From Actinomycetota bacterium (GTDB lineage Bacteria > Actinomycetota > Actinomycetes > Streptosporangiales > Streptosporangiaceae): 18,795 nt of DNA. Each line of letters starts with the position of its first letter. Within the stretch, counting starts at the first letter, position 1. Below, in pieces: positions 7,804 to 14,008 of this stretch. Where the stretch lies: the NCBI GenBank assembly GCA_003168295.1, contig PMST01000238.1, forward strand, positions 830 to 19,624, written 5' to 3'. Both the position numbers and the translations under genes were made by a program. Under the pieces are notes generated by a model. The model had not been told where the DNA came from. It saw only the letters and a list, made by a program, of their open reading frames with translations, and did not search any database.

Positions 7804-8487
7804 ATGCAGGCCATGACCGCGCCGGATGAACCCGCTCGACCCATCAGGGTGCTGATCGTCGAAGACCACCCCGTCGTGGCCGAGGGATTGGCGTCCCTGC
7901 TCGAGGACTACCCGGAGATCACGATCACAGGGGTGGCGTTTTCGGTCGCGGAGGTTATCCCCGCCGTCGAGAACGCCGCGGCCGACATTGCCGTGGTTGA
8001 CTACCATCTTCCCGACGGCACAGCCTACGACGCGGTCGAGCGCATACGGTCCCGGTCACCTTCTACCGCGGTCGTCCTTATCAGCGCCGACGCTGGCGAT
8101 GAGCCGCTGCTAGCCGCGGTCGAGCTGGGCGTCAGCGGGTACCTGGTCAAGTCGGCGCCAGGCGAGGAGATCATCCACCTGATCCGGGCCGCGGCCGCGG
8201 GCGAGACCGTCATACCGGCTGACCTCATCATGCGGACCCTGGCCCGGCACCGTGAAGGCTCCCGTCAGCGTGCGAGGCACGCGCAGCTGCTGGAAAGCCT
8301 CACACCCCGGGAAAAGGAAGTACTCACGCTGATGACCCACGGCGCGGACAACAGGACCGCGGCCGAGCGCTTGCACATCAGCTACGCCACCGTACGAACC
8401 CACGTCCGGTCAATCCTGGCCAAGCTCGGGGCCCGGAGCCGACTCGACGCGGTCGCCAAGGCCACGGACTGGGGCTTCCGTGGATGA
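7804..8487 (+). CDS. NarL/FixJ-type response regulator
   Basis: A 227-aa two-domain transcription factor. The receiver domain has the acidic pair E20-D21 (IVEDHPVV), the phospho-acceptor D66 (VVDYHLPDG), a Ser at 94 in place of the usual Thr switch residue (LISAD) and K116 (LVKSAP), so phosphorylation should be possible. The C-terminal LuxR HTH starts at LTPREKEVLTLM (about 166) and runs through VRTHVRSILAKLGARSRLDAVAKA. GAAGGA (7793-7798) lies 5 nt before ATG 7804, which decides against the ATG at 7813. No histidine kinase is encoded in this window, so its partner is elsewhere. Its position between the Ig-repeat gene and the mannose-phosphate synthase suggests, but does not prove, control of surface glycosylation. 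Confidence 0.92.
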   Translation: MQAMTAPDEPARPIRVLIVEDHPVVAEGLASLLEDYPEITITGVAFSVAEVIPAVENAAADIAVVDYHLPDGTAYDAVERIRSRSPSTAVVLISADAGDEPLLAAVELGVSGYLVKSAPGEEIIHLIRAAAAGETVIPADLIMRTLARHREGSRQRARHAQLLESLTPREKEVLTLMTHGADNRTAAERLHISYATVRTHVRSILAKLGARSRLDAVAKATDWGFRG

Positions 8488-8619
8488 TATCGGCTCCCGG
8501 TCTGCATAGTAATCCGGGCCAGCGCGAGATGGTCAATCTCGGGGAAGGCGGACTGCGAGCCGGCCGGTAAGACTTCAGTGTGCCGATTTGCGACGCTTAT
8601 CCAGGAGAAGACAGAAACC

Positions 8620-9384
8620 ATGACCGAAGCAATTGAATTCATCGGCCGCGTCGCCGTGGTAATTCCCACCTATAACGAGAAAGAAAATATACGTCCCATC
8701 ACGGGCCGCGTTCGGACGGCGGTGCCCGGCGCGGACCTGCTCATCGTCGATGACAACAGCCCCGACGGAACCGGTCAGATCGCCGACGAGCTCGCCGCCG
8801 CGGACAAGCACGTCCATGTGCTCCACCGTCCCGGCAAGGCGGGCCTTGGAGCCGCGTATATCGCGGGTTTCCAGGCGGGGTTGGATCAGGGCTACGACAC
8901 GATCGTGGAGATGGACGCGGATGGCTCGCATCAGCCCGAGGACCTGCCCAAGCTGCTCACCGCGCTCACTAGCGCCGATATCGTTCTCGGCTCACGCTGG
9001 ATGCCCGGCGGAAAGACACTCAACTGGCCGAAGTCACGCGAGTTCCTCTCCCGCGCAGGTAACTCTTATGCGCGCATAATGCTAGGCATTCCATTGCGCG
9101 ACATAACCGGTGGCTATCGCGCTTACCGCGCCAGCGCCCTGTGGAAAATCGGACTGGAAGATGTCCAATCTGTGGGCTACTGCTTCCAGATCGACCTGGT
9201 CCGCCGGGCGCTCCGGGAGGGCCTGGAGGTAGCCGAGATACCGATCACGTTCGTCGAGCGCACTCGCGGCGCGAGCAAGATGAGCAAGGCCATCGTCCGG
9301 GAGGCATTGTGGCGGGTCACCCGGTGGGGAATCGCCGGGCGGCTCCGCAGGCCGCAGACCCCGGCTTCTGACATTGCTATGTAG
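8620..9384 (+). CDS. Polyprenol-phosphate mannosyltransferase (DPM1-like GT2)
   Basis: This is predicted to make polyprenyl-phosphate-mannose from GDP-mannose and polyprenyl phosphate on the cytoplasmic face, the donor for extracytoplasmic mannosylation. The 254-aa soluble GT2 domain shows VVIPTYNEKENI, LLIVDDNSPDGTG, HRPGKAGLGAAY, the catalytic EMDADGSHQPEDLP and SRWMPGG, then ITGGYRAYR, followed by EVAEIPITFVERTRGASKMS, all typical of dolichol-phosphate mannose synthases. It has no C-terminal GtrA-like TM domain, as in the single-domain class. ATG 8620 is chosen because AGGAGAAG lies just upstream; the in-frame GTG 8578 has no ribosome site. A glucose- or other hexose-phosphate synthase of the same family cannot be excluded. 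With GtrA and the GT-C enzyme it would complete a lipid-linked sugar pathway. Confidence 0.9.
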   Translation: MTEAIEFIGRVAVVIPTYNEKENIRPITGRVRTAVPGADLLIVDDNSPDGTGQIADELAAADKHVHVLHRPGKAGLGAAYIAGFQAGLDQGYDTIVEMDADGSHQPEDLPKLLTALTSADIVLGSRWMPGGKTLNWPKSREFLSRAGNSYARIMLGIPLRDITGGYRAYRASALWKIGLEDVQSVGYCFQIDLVRRALREGLEVAEIPITFVERTRGASKMSKAIVREALWRVTRWGIAGRLRRPQTPASDIAM

Positions 9385-9422
9385 AGCCATTACCCGTTCT
9401 CACCTCCGCCAATTTTCGCATC

Positions 9423-9432
9423 GAAGGAAGGA
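9423..9432 (+). promoter_or_regulatory. Shine-Dalgarno deciding the start of the RsbW-like gene
   Basis: GAAGGAAGGA ends 7 nt before ATG 9440. The in-frame ATG at 9374 would overlap the previous gene and has no such site. Confidence 0.6.
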
Positions 9433-9439
9433 CCAAATC

Positions 9440-9952
9440 ATGTCCGATCCGGGCCGCGCAGGCGGTTGCGCCCTGGCACATTTCCAGCACCCTGAGCCGG
9501 TAAATAAGGAAACCGTACCGGCGGCCGCTACGGCACTGCCAATCGCCACTAAGTACCGGTCCAGCATCAACTTCCCTGCGACTGCGAGCCAGGTCATCCG
9601 GGCTCGCCAGTACCTGCAGGGTTTCCTGGCTGACTCGCCGCTGGCTGCTGACGCCGTGCTATGCCTATCCGAGATTGCTACCAACTCGGTTATCCATAGC
9701 AACTCGCGTTGGGCAGGAGGACGCTTCACCGTCAACGTCGAGCGCTACGACGATGGCCATGTCCGCGTTGAGGTCAAGGATCAGGGCGGCCCCTGGATTG
9801 GGCGGACGAAGCCAGAAGGCCAGCTAAGCCTGGGGCTGCGGATAGTCGGCCAGCTTGCCCGGGACTGGGGAATCAAGGGCGCCAGCTGTCGCGCCCGCAC
9901 GGTCTGGTTCGAAGTCGGCCCAATCTTATCCGCAGCACCAGTCGCAGCATGA
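9440..9952 (+). CDS. RsbW/SpoIIAB-like histidine-kinase-fold ATPase
   Basis: A 170-aa HATPase_c_2 protein of the kind used as anti-sigma factors or serine kinases of anti-anti-sigma proteins; actinomycetes carry many orphan copies. The N box is ALCLSEIATNSVIHS-like (residues about 73-87, with E and N of the Mg-ATP site). The G1 region is VEVKDQGGPW and the G2 region is SLGLRIVGQLARDWG. A 40-residue N-terminal extension with no clear domain precedes the core, whose first strand is SSINFPATASQVIRARQYL. No sigma factor or STAS-domain partner is nearby. Two very small genes follow directly, so any dedicated partner in this locus may be one of them. Confidence 0.85.
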   Translation: MSDPGRAGGCALAHFQHPEPVNKETVPAAATALPIATKYRSSINFPATASQVIRARQYLQGFLADSPLAADAVLCLSEIATNSVIHSNSRWAGGRFTVNVERYDDGHVRVEVKDQGGPWIGRTKPEGQLSLGLRIVGQLARDWGIKGASCRARTVWFEVGPILSAAPVAA

Positions 9953-10013
9953 CGGTTTTCTGGCGCCAAAGCAGTTGGAATCATCCCAGAATCACAAACC
10001 CAAGAGGCCCGCG

Positions 10014-10199
10014 ATGGAAAACTACTGTACGTCATGCGGAAAATGGTCTTGGCTGCCCACGTTCTGGCGTTGCCAGTGCTGTCTTGACCGGTTCTATAAT
10101 CGGGAGGAGTCGCGGCGGGAACGGCGCGATCGGGTGGGCGCTGTTAGTTCTGTCTTGTTAACCCATTCCGATGGTGAATGTAAGAGGAAGCAAACTTAG
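10014..10199 (+). CDS. 61-aa zinc-ribbon mini-protein
   Basis: A small gene with a good ribosome site (AAGAGG at 10002-10007, 6 nt before ATG) lying 61 nt after the RsbW-like gene. The peptide opens with a treble of cysteine pairs: C5-x2-C8 (YCTSCGKW) and C20-x-C22-C23 (RCQCCLDRFY), i.e. a CxxC...CxxC zinc ribbon of 19 residues with aromatic residues (W11, W13, F17, W18) between the pairs. A highly charged helix follows (NREESRRERRDR) and then a polar tail. The function is unknown; zinc ribbons of this size bind nucleic acid or protein. The frame is also open upstream, but no ribosome site supports a longer protein. The next ATG follows its stop directly. Confidence 0.6.
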   Translation: MENYCTSCGKWSWLPTFWRCQCCLDRFYNREESRRERRDRVGAVSSVLLTHSDGECKRKQT

Positions 10200-10445
10200 A
10201 TGAGAGTTTGCGGCAAACGGGGCTTCTGCCAGTGCACCTGCCGGGAATGCGCAGGTGGTAGCCACAGGTGCTATCACTGGCAGGGGTGTTGGGTACTCGA
10301 TCGGGAGCCGGATCGGCGGCCTCTTCGGTGGCTTCGTGGCCGCGTTGCTCGCTATCCCACCGCCGGCGCAATTCAGATTCTCGGCAGAGAAGCCTGGCGG
10401 GCAACCGTAGGGACCACTACACATCCAGTCCGCCGCCCTGCATGA
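10200..10445 (+). CDS. Cys-rich small ORF, possibly frameshifted
   Basis: An 81-codon frame whose ATG abuts the stop of the zinc-ribbon gene, with AAGAGGAAG about 9 nt upstream. The first 30 residues hold seven Cys (4, 10, 12, 14, 17, 24, 30) and two His, e.g. GFCQCTCREC and CYHWQGC, which suggests metal binding. After residue 35 the translation becomes Arg-rich with little protein-like character. From about 10290 the +1 frame instead reads as a glycine-zipper membrane helix with better G/C third positions. The gene may therefore be a Cys-rich plus TM protein broken or joined by a frameshift, or the 81-aa product may be real. I do not recognise it. Confidence 0.35.
   Translation: MRVCGKRGFCQCTCRECAGGSHRCYHWQGCWVLDREPDRRPLRWLRGRVARYPTAGAIQILGREAWRATVGTTTHPVRRPA
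10255..10410 (+). other. Overlapping +1 frame encoding a glycine-zipper TM segment
   Basis: From GTG 10255 to TAG 10410 this frame encodes 51 residues including GYSIGSRIGGLFGGFVAALL, a plausible single membrane helix, then a short polar tail. No strong ribosome site precedes the GTG, and the frame has no ATG after the TGA at 10201. G/C at third positions rises in this frame only from about 10290. It is best seen as the possible 3' part of the gene starting at 10200. Confidence 0.3.
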
Positions 10446-10551
10446 CGGCCAAGATGGTCGATTGCCGGGATGTCACGGTCGGGGTGCTGCGGCGAACATT
10501 CTAGGACGCGCCGCCACGTTCGCGTGCCACAGCCTTATCCGGATCAGACCC

Positions 10552-10557
10552 GAGGAG
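10552..10557 (+). promoter_or_regulatory. Strong Shine-Dalgarno of the 23-codon ORF
   Basis: GAGGAG ends 4 nt before ATG 10562. It is the strongest ribosome site in this stretch, yet it serves an ORF of only 23 codons rather than the PAS gene directly. Confidence 0.5.
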
Positions 10558-10561
10558 ACCC

Positions 10562-10633
10562 ATGACATCGCGCCGTCAGCGGGAAGTCCGCCCCGGTCCC
10601 GCCACCCACGGCAACCAGGCGAGCGCGCCATGA
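10562..10633 (+). CDS. 23-aa coupled leader ORF before the PAS gene
   Basis: A short ORF with a strong GAGGAG ribosome site encodes a basic 23-aa peptide (four Arg within the first eight residues, then Pro/Gly/Ala-rich). Its TGA stop overlaps the ATG of the PAS gene (ATGA at 10630-10633). This is the usual layout of translational coupling, so it may set PAS protein levels rather than make a functional peptide. The PAS frame is itself open upstream to 10462, so a longer PAS protein is the alternative explanation. Confidence 0.35.
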   Translation: MTSRRQREVRPGPATHGNQASAP

Positions 10634-11028
10634 AGGGCCGCTTGCCCCGGCTGCTCGGAGCGTACCCGGATGCCATGGTGATCGTCGACGCGCAGGGCAG
10701 GATCCGGCAAGCCAATGCCAGCGCCGTGTCCTTGTTCGGCTGCCGTGAGCTCAACGGCACGCCCATCGGTGACCTTTTCCCGGGTAAGCGGGCGCCTTGT
10801 GATGGCTGGTGGTCACCGCGGCGAAATCAAGCCGAGCACTGCCTCGAACTGGTCGGGAGCCGCGGCGACAGCCGCCGGTTCCGCGCGGCCGTCACGGTCA
10901 TGCCCATCGATACGGAAAATGACGCAGGGGCCGTCATAACCATCAAAGATCTCACCGAGACACAGGAAACTCAATTCATCCTGGAGCGAGGCCTGGAAAT
11001 GCTGAACGCGGTCATCTCATCCAGGTAA
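10630..11028 (+). CDS. Stand-alone PAS-domain protein
   Basis: A 132-aa protein made of little more than one PAS domain: AYPDAMVIVDAQGRIRQANAS (about 11-31), ASAVSLFGCRELNGTPIGDLFP, then the back strands RRFRAAVTVMPI and GAVITIKDLTE, and a short C-terminal helix. No kinase, cyclase or DNA-binding domain follows; the stop is a true TAA at the end of that helix. It could act as a free sensor that binds a partner protein. The start is taken at ATG 10630 because the PAS fold begins just after it and the upstream in-frame sequence (to 10462) is low-complexity and Arg/Pro-rich. A 6-bp A/T-rich hairpin (11028-11044) lies between its stop and the MoxR ribosome site. Confidence 0.75.
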   Translation: MKGRLPRLLGAYPDAMVIVDAQGRIRQANASAVSLFGCRELNGTPIGDLFPGKRAPCDGWWSPRRNQAEHCLELVGSRGDSRRFRAAVTVMPIDTENDAGAVITIKDLTETQETQFILERGLEMLNAVISSR

Positions 11029-11061
11029 AGAGAAAAGCTCTCTTCTTAAGGAGATCACGTG

Positions 11062-12009
11062 ATGTTGAGCACTGATGCGGAACGCAGCCGAATGTTCGAG
11101 GATTTCGCGGGGGCAGTCGACAGGATCAGCGCGGCGATCCAGTCGGTGATTGAAGGAAAGGCCGAAGTTGTCCGGCTCGTCCTGACCGTGCTGCTCGCCG
11201 AAGGGCATGTGCTGATCGAGGATGTGCCCGGCGTGGGCAAGACGATGCTGGCCAAGGCGCTGGCGCGGTCGGTGGACTGCTCGGTCAGCCGGATTCAGTT
11301 CACCCCGGACCTGCTGCCCAGTGACATCACCGGGGTCAGCGCTTACGTCCCTCAGACCCGCGAGTTCGAGTTCAAGCCAGGCCCGGTGTTCGCCAACATC
11401 GTGCTCGGCGACGAGATCAACCGCGCCCCGTCCAAGACCCAGTCCGCGCTGCTGGAATGCATGGAAGAGCGGCAGGTGACAGTGGACGGGAAGACCTACC
11501 AGCTCGAACCGCCCTTCATGGTCATCGCCACCCAGAACCCCTTGGAGATGGAAGGCACATATTCGCTACCGGAAGCGCAGCGGGACAGGTTCATGGCCAG
11601 GATCTCCGTTGGATACCCGTCCCTTTCCGCTGAGCTGGGCATGCTTGACACCCATTCGGAGGCCTCGCCGCTAGACCGCCTCGTCTCGGTCGCCGACGCC
11701 GCCGAGGTACGCGCCCTGGCCGATGCGGCGCGGGGCGTGCACCTATCCGAACCGGTCCGCCGGTATGCCGTCAACCTGGTCGCCGCGACTCGCACCCATC
11801 CGGGCCTGCGGCTCGGCGCGTCGCCGCGGGCGACCCTGCACCTGGTCCGCGCCAGCCGTGCGTACGCGGCGCTCGAGGGACGCGACTATGTGATCCCCGA
11901 TGACATACAGACCCTCGCCGCACCGGTACTCGCGCACCGGCTGTTTCCGGCGGCCCACTCCGAACAGGTGCTGGCCGATCTGGTCAACGTGATCCCGTTG
12001 CCGGCATGA
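11062..12009 (+). CDS. MoxR-family AAA+ ATPase
   Basis: A 315-aa ATPase, full length for the family. It has Walker A EDVPGVGKTMLAKALA, the MoxR-specific RIQFTPDLLPSDITG, Walker B NIVLGDEINRAPSKTQSALLE, MEERQVTVDG, sensor 1 in FMVIATQNP, then EGTYSLPEAQRDRFM. The lid domain ends with sensor 2 LGASPRATL and DYVIPDDIQ. MoxR proteins act as chaperones, usually with a DUF58 and a TgpA partner encoded directly downstream. Here none follows: the gene stands alone, and the nearest DUF58 is the minus-strand operon about 9.4 kb away. AAGGAG (11048-11053) serves ATG 11062 with 8 nt spacing; GTG 11059 is also possible. Its 3' end overlaps by 26 nt the convergent GluTR-domain gene. Confidence 0.93.
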   Translation: MLSTDAERSRMFEDFAGAVDRISAAIQSVIEGKAEVVRLVLTVLLAEGHVLIEDVPGVGKTMLAKALARSVDCSVSRIQFTPDLLPSDITGVSAYVPQTREFEFKPGPVFANIVLGDEINRAPSKTQSALLECMEERQVTVDGKTYQLEPPFMVIATQNPLEMEGTYSLPEAQRDRFMARISVGYPSLSAELGMLDTHSEASPLDRLVSVADAAEVRALADAARGVHLSEPVRRYAVNLVAATRTHPGLRLGASPRATLHLVRASRAYAALEGRDYVIPDDIQTLAAPVLAHRLFPAAHSEQVLADLVNVIPLPA

Positions 12010-12535
12010 ACAACGCTACGCGTCGACGATGCCGCAGACCAGCCAGCTGCCCGGTGCCGATCGCGGTCTCGCTTCGGGCCCGCTTGCTGGCCCGCAGCGC
12101 GGCCTCGACCAGGTCGGTGAGCACTAGGCCCGTGGTGCCCGCCGCGGTGGCGTCCTGCTGGGCCGCCTCGACCCGGGCGACGATCTGCTCCGCACCCATC
12201 GCCATGGAGTCCAGGCCCGAGGTGACGGAGAACAAATGCTCCGCGGCGGCGGCGCCGAAGTTGATACCGGCCAGCTGGAGGAGCTCGCTCACCGGTATCC
12301 GGCCGCGGGCGGCCAGCGCACCGGCTACGGCCCAGGTGGCCTCCTCGGGAGGCAGCCGCGTCGTCGCGTACACCTCGACCCGGTCGCAGGTGGACAAGAT
12401 GAAGACCTCATCGATAGCGGACATGGCATGCATCCGGGCCATCATGCCGATGCCCTCTCCGGGCAGCACGGCGAGCTTCTCGAGCACTCCGGCCGGAGCG
12501 GTCCGGCAGGAGACACCAACGTTCACAATCGTCAT
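11984..12535 (-). CDS. Glutamyl-tRNA reductase N-terminal domain only (truncated)
   Basis: A 183-aa product matches only the catalytic N-terminal domain of GluTR (HemA), the enzyme that reduces glutamyl-tRNA to glutamate-1-semialdehyde in heme synthesis. Full proteins are over 400 aa, with NADPH-binding and dimerisation domains that are absent here. Visible: VNVGVSCRTAP (usually SHRTAP), LSTCDRVEVYATT (usually STCNR; the nucleophilic Cys is kept), EHLFSVTSGLDSMAMGAEQIV (usually GLDS.V.GE.QIL) and SKRARSETAIGTG. After that point the similarity stops, and an Arg-rich tail of about 20 residues leads to TGA. The His-to-Cys, Asn-to-Asp and Glu-to-Ala changes make normal activity unlikely. The start is weakly supported (no clear ribosome site). 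It may be a decaying hemA copy or a repurposed tRNA-binding domain. Confidence 0.7.
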   Translation of the reverse strand: MTIVNVGVSCRTAPAGVLEKLAVLPGEGIGMMARMHAMSAIDEVFILSTCDRVEVYATTRLPPEEATWAVAGALAARGRIPVSELLQLAGINFGAAAAEHLFSVTSGLDSMAMGAEQIVARVEAAQQDATAAGTTGLVLTDLVEAALRASKRARSETAIGTGQLAGLRHRRRVALFMPATGSR

Positions 12536-12882
12536 GACATCGACCGTTCGGTGTGGGCGGCAAACCTGGGTGAGAGCACGCCACCCAGGCGATATGCACC
12601 GAGCCTGACACCGCCCCGGGTGAGCGGACATCGCATCTTCTGTGTGATTCACGCTGGCGCGAAGACGAGAGCCGACTAGTTGAGCCACGGTCCGTTCCGT
12701 CTCAAAAGATTTATATCCGGAACTGACGGTGGTACCTGCGGTCCGGCTCCGGGGCGTGGCGGCGGCTGGTCGCAGATATCGCAGCAACGATGCGATGCGG
12801 ACTCACATCGCCGGGCGCGACGCTAGCGGCAAGCGCGCTGGCCTGGCCCGGTCAGCCGACCGACACGGAAAGGATCTCAGCC
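12536..12882. other. Divergent intergenic region between the GluTR-domain gene and lutA
   Basis: About 350 nt with no supported gene; the open frames running through it lack ribosome sites. It should hold the promoters of both flanking genes. An A/T-rich patch (12704-12716, AAAAGATTTATAT) stands out in an otherwise G/C-rich sequence and may be part of a promoter. Next to it is a 26-bp stretch (12680-12705) with matching TTGAG/CTCAA ends but little internal symmetry. Confidence 0.4.
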
Positions 12883-13629
12883 GTGCGTGTGGGACTGATG
12901 GTTCCCTGTTATATCGACATGTTCTATCCGCAGGTCGGGGTGGCGACCCTGGAGCTGCTCGAGAAGCTGGGCGTCGAGGTGGACTACCCGTTCGACCAGA
13001 CCTGCTGCGGGCAGCCGATGGCCAGCAGCGGCGCCTACCAGGAGGCCAAGGCCACCGAGGAGCTGTTCGTCCGCAACTTCGCCCGCTACGACCACATCGT
13101 CGCCCCGTCGGGAAGTTGCGTGCACCACGTGCGCAACAAGTTCACGGCGGCCGATGACACCCCGGAACGCCGCCACGTCTCGGCGCACGTGTGGGACCTG
13201 CCGGCCTTCCTGCACGACGTGCTGCAGGTGGAGGAGTTCCCGTGGGCGGAGTTCCCGCATCAGGTCGCGCTGCACATGAGCTGCTCGGCCATCCGCAGCC
13301 GGTGCGAGCAGGCCAGGAGCGAACGGCCGGACGACCTGTGGTCCTCGAAACCTAAGAACCTGCTTGAGAAGGTCAAGGGCATTAGCTTCGCCGACTTCGA
13401 CCGGCCCGACGAATGCTGCGGCTTCGGCGGCACGTTCGCGGTCACCGACGAAGCGGTCTCGGCCGCCATGGGCATCGACAAGCTCGCCCGCATCGGCGAG
13501 GGCGGCGCCCGGTACGTGGTCTCGGCGGACATGTCGTGCCTGATGCACCTGGAAGCGTGCGCGCACCGCGACCGGGAGGACTTCACATTCCTGCACCTGG
13601 CCCAGGTGCTGAACGGAGAAGCCGCATGA
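12883..13629 (+). CDS. lutA: LutA-like (Fe-S)-binding CCG-domain protein
   Basis: A 248-aa protein of the LutA/YkgE type, a subunit of the LutABC complex that oxidises L-lactate to pyruvate; related CCG-domain proteins occur in glycolate oxidase and heterodisulfide reductase. Two CCG repeats are present. The first has VPCYIDMFYP, then DQTCCGQPM and VAPSGSCVHHV; the second has LHMSCSAIR, then DECCGFGGTF and SADMSCLMHLE. All expected cysteines are present, so an Fe-S cluster is likely. The frame is open further upstream to 12790, but GGAAAGGA (12867-12874) lies 8 nt before GTG 12883, and the family begins with this VRVGLMVPCYID strand. Its stop overlaps the next start (ATGA). A normal lutB does not follow, so function as lactate dehydrogenase is doubtful here. 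Confidence 0.88.
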   Translation: MRVGLMVPCYIDMFYPQVGVATLELLEKLGVEVDYPFDQTCCGQPMASSGAYQEAKATEELFVRNFARYDHIVAPSGSCVHHVRNKFTAADDTPERRHVSAHVWDLPAFLHDVLQVEEFPWAEFPHQVALHMSCSAIRSRCEQARSERPDDLWSSKPKNLLEKVKGISFADFDRPDECCGFGGTFAVTDEAVSAAMGIDKLARIGEGGARYVVSADMSCLMHLEACAHRDREDFTFLHLAQVLNGEAA

Positions 13630-13988
13630 AGCCCGTCGACCAGGCCCGCAACGCGCTGGCCTTCCTCGAGGACCCGGCGCGCGAGCAGGTCGGCCCGGTG
13701 CAGATGGACATCGACGAGCAGATCTGCGCCTGGCGTGAGGTGATGGATGACATCGGCCGTTTCTCCCCCACCAAGAAAGCGGCCGTGAAGGTGGCCGACG
13801 CCGTGCTCAGCCACCCCCGGGTCTACCGAGCAGCGGCCGAGACCGGCGGCGCGGTACTGCGGGTGCTGCCGCACTTCGCGATCTACAACCGGCTCAACGC
13901 CTGGGGGCGGCACCGGGACGTGACCGGAGCGCCGAAGGAGACCTTTCACCAGTGGTACGCCCGCAACCGCGAAACGAACGGCCGTTGA
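13626..13988 (+). pseudogene. LutB C-terminal remnant
   Basis: A 120-aa ORF translationally coupled to lutA (ATGA overlap, GGAGAAG upstream). Residues about 23-41 (GPVQMDIDEQICAWREVM) line up with the end of the ferredoxin motif of LutB, where the family reads CPVKI.IP..L..LR; the last cluster Cys is Gly here. The rest, with AVLSHPRVYRAAAETGG and ending in PKETFHQWYARNR, matches the C-terminal tail of LutB. The roughly 300 N-terminal residues, with the transferase-like fold and both CxxCxxCxxxCP cluster motifs, are missing. The first 22 residues (MKPVDQARNALAFLEDPARE) are not LutB-like as I know it. No lutC follows. It is either a deletion remnant or a small helical partner retained for LutA; the intact frame and ribosome site leave the second possible. 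Confidence 0.6.
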
Positions 13989-14008
13989 GGCGGTAGGGAA
14001 CGAGATTC

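Noticed and set aside
8525..8541. Small stem CGAGAT/ATCTCG after the response regulator
   Set aside because: Six base pairs with a 5-nt loop and no T-tract; such stems are frequent by chance.
11028..11044. Hairpin AAGAGA/TCTCTT between the PAS gene and moxR
   Set aside because: Six A/T-rich base pairs are too weak for a terminator in this genome; it may only affect local translation.
12680..12705. 26-bp element with TTGAG/CTCAA inverted ends upstream of lutA
   Set aside because: Only the outer 5 bp match; the interior has almost no symmetry, so it is not a convincing operator.
12877..13596. 239-codon open frame antisense to lutA
   Set aside because: LutA is certain from its CCG motifs; the antisense frame has no recognisable features.
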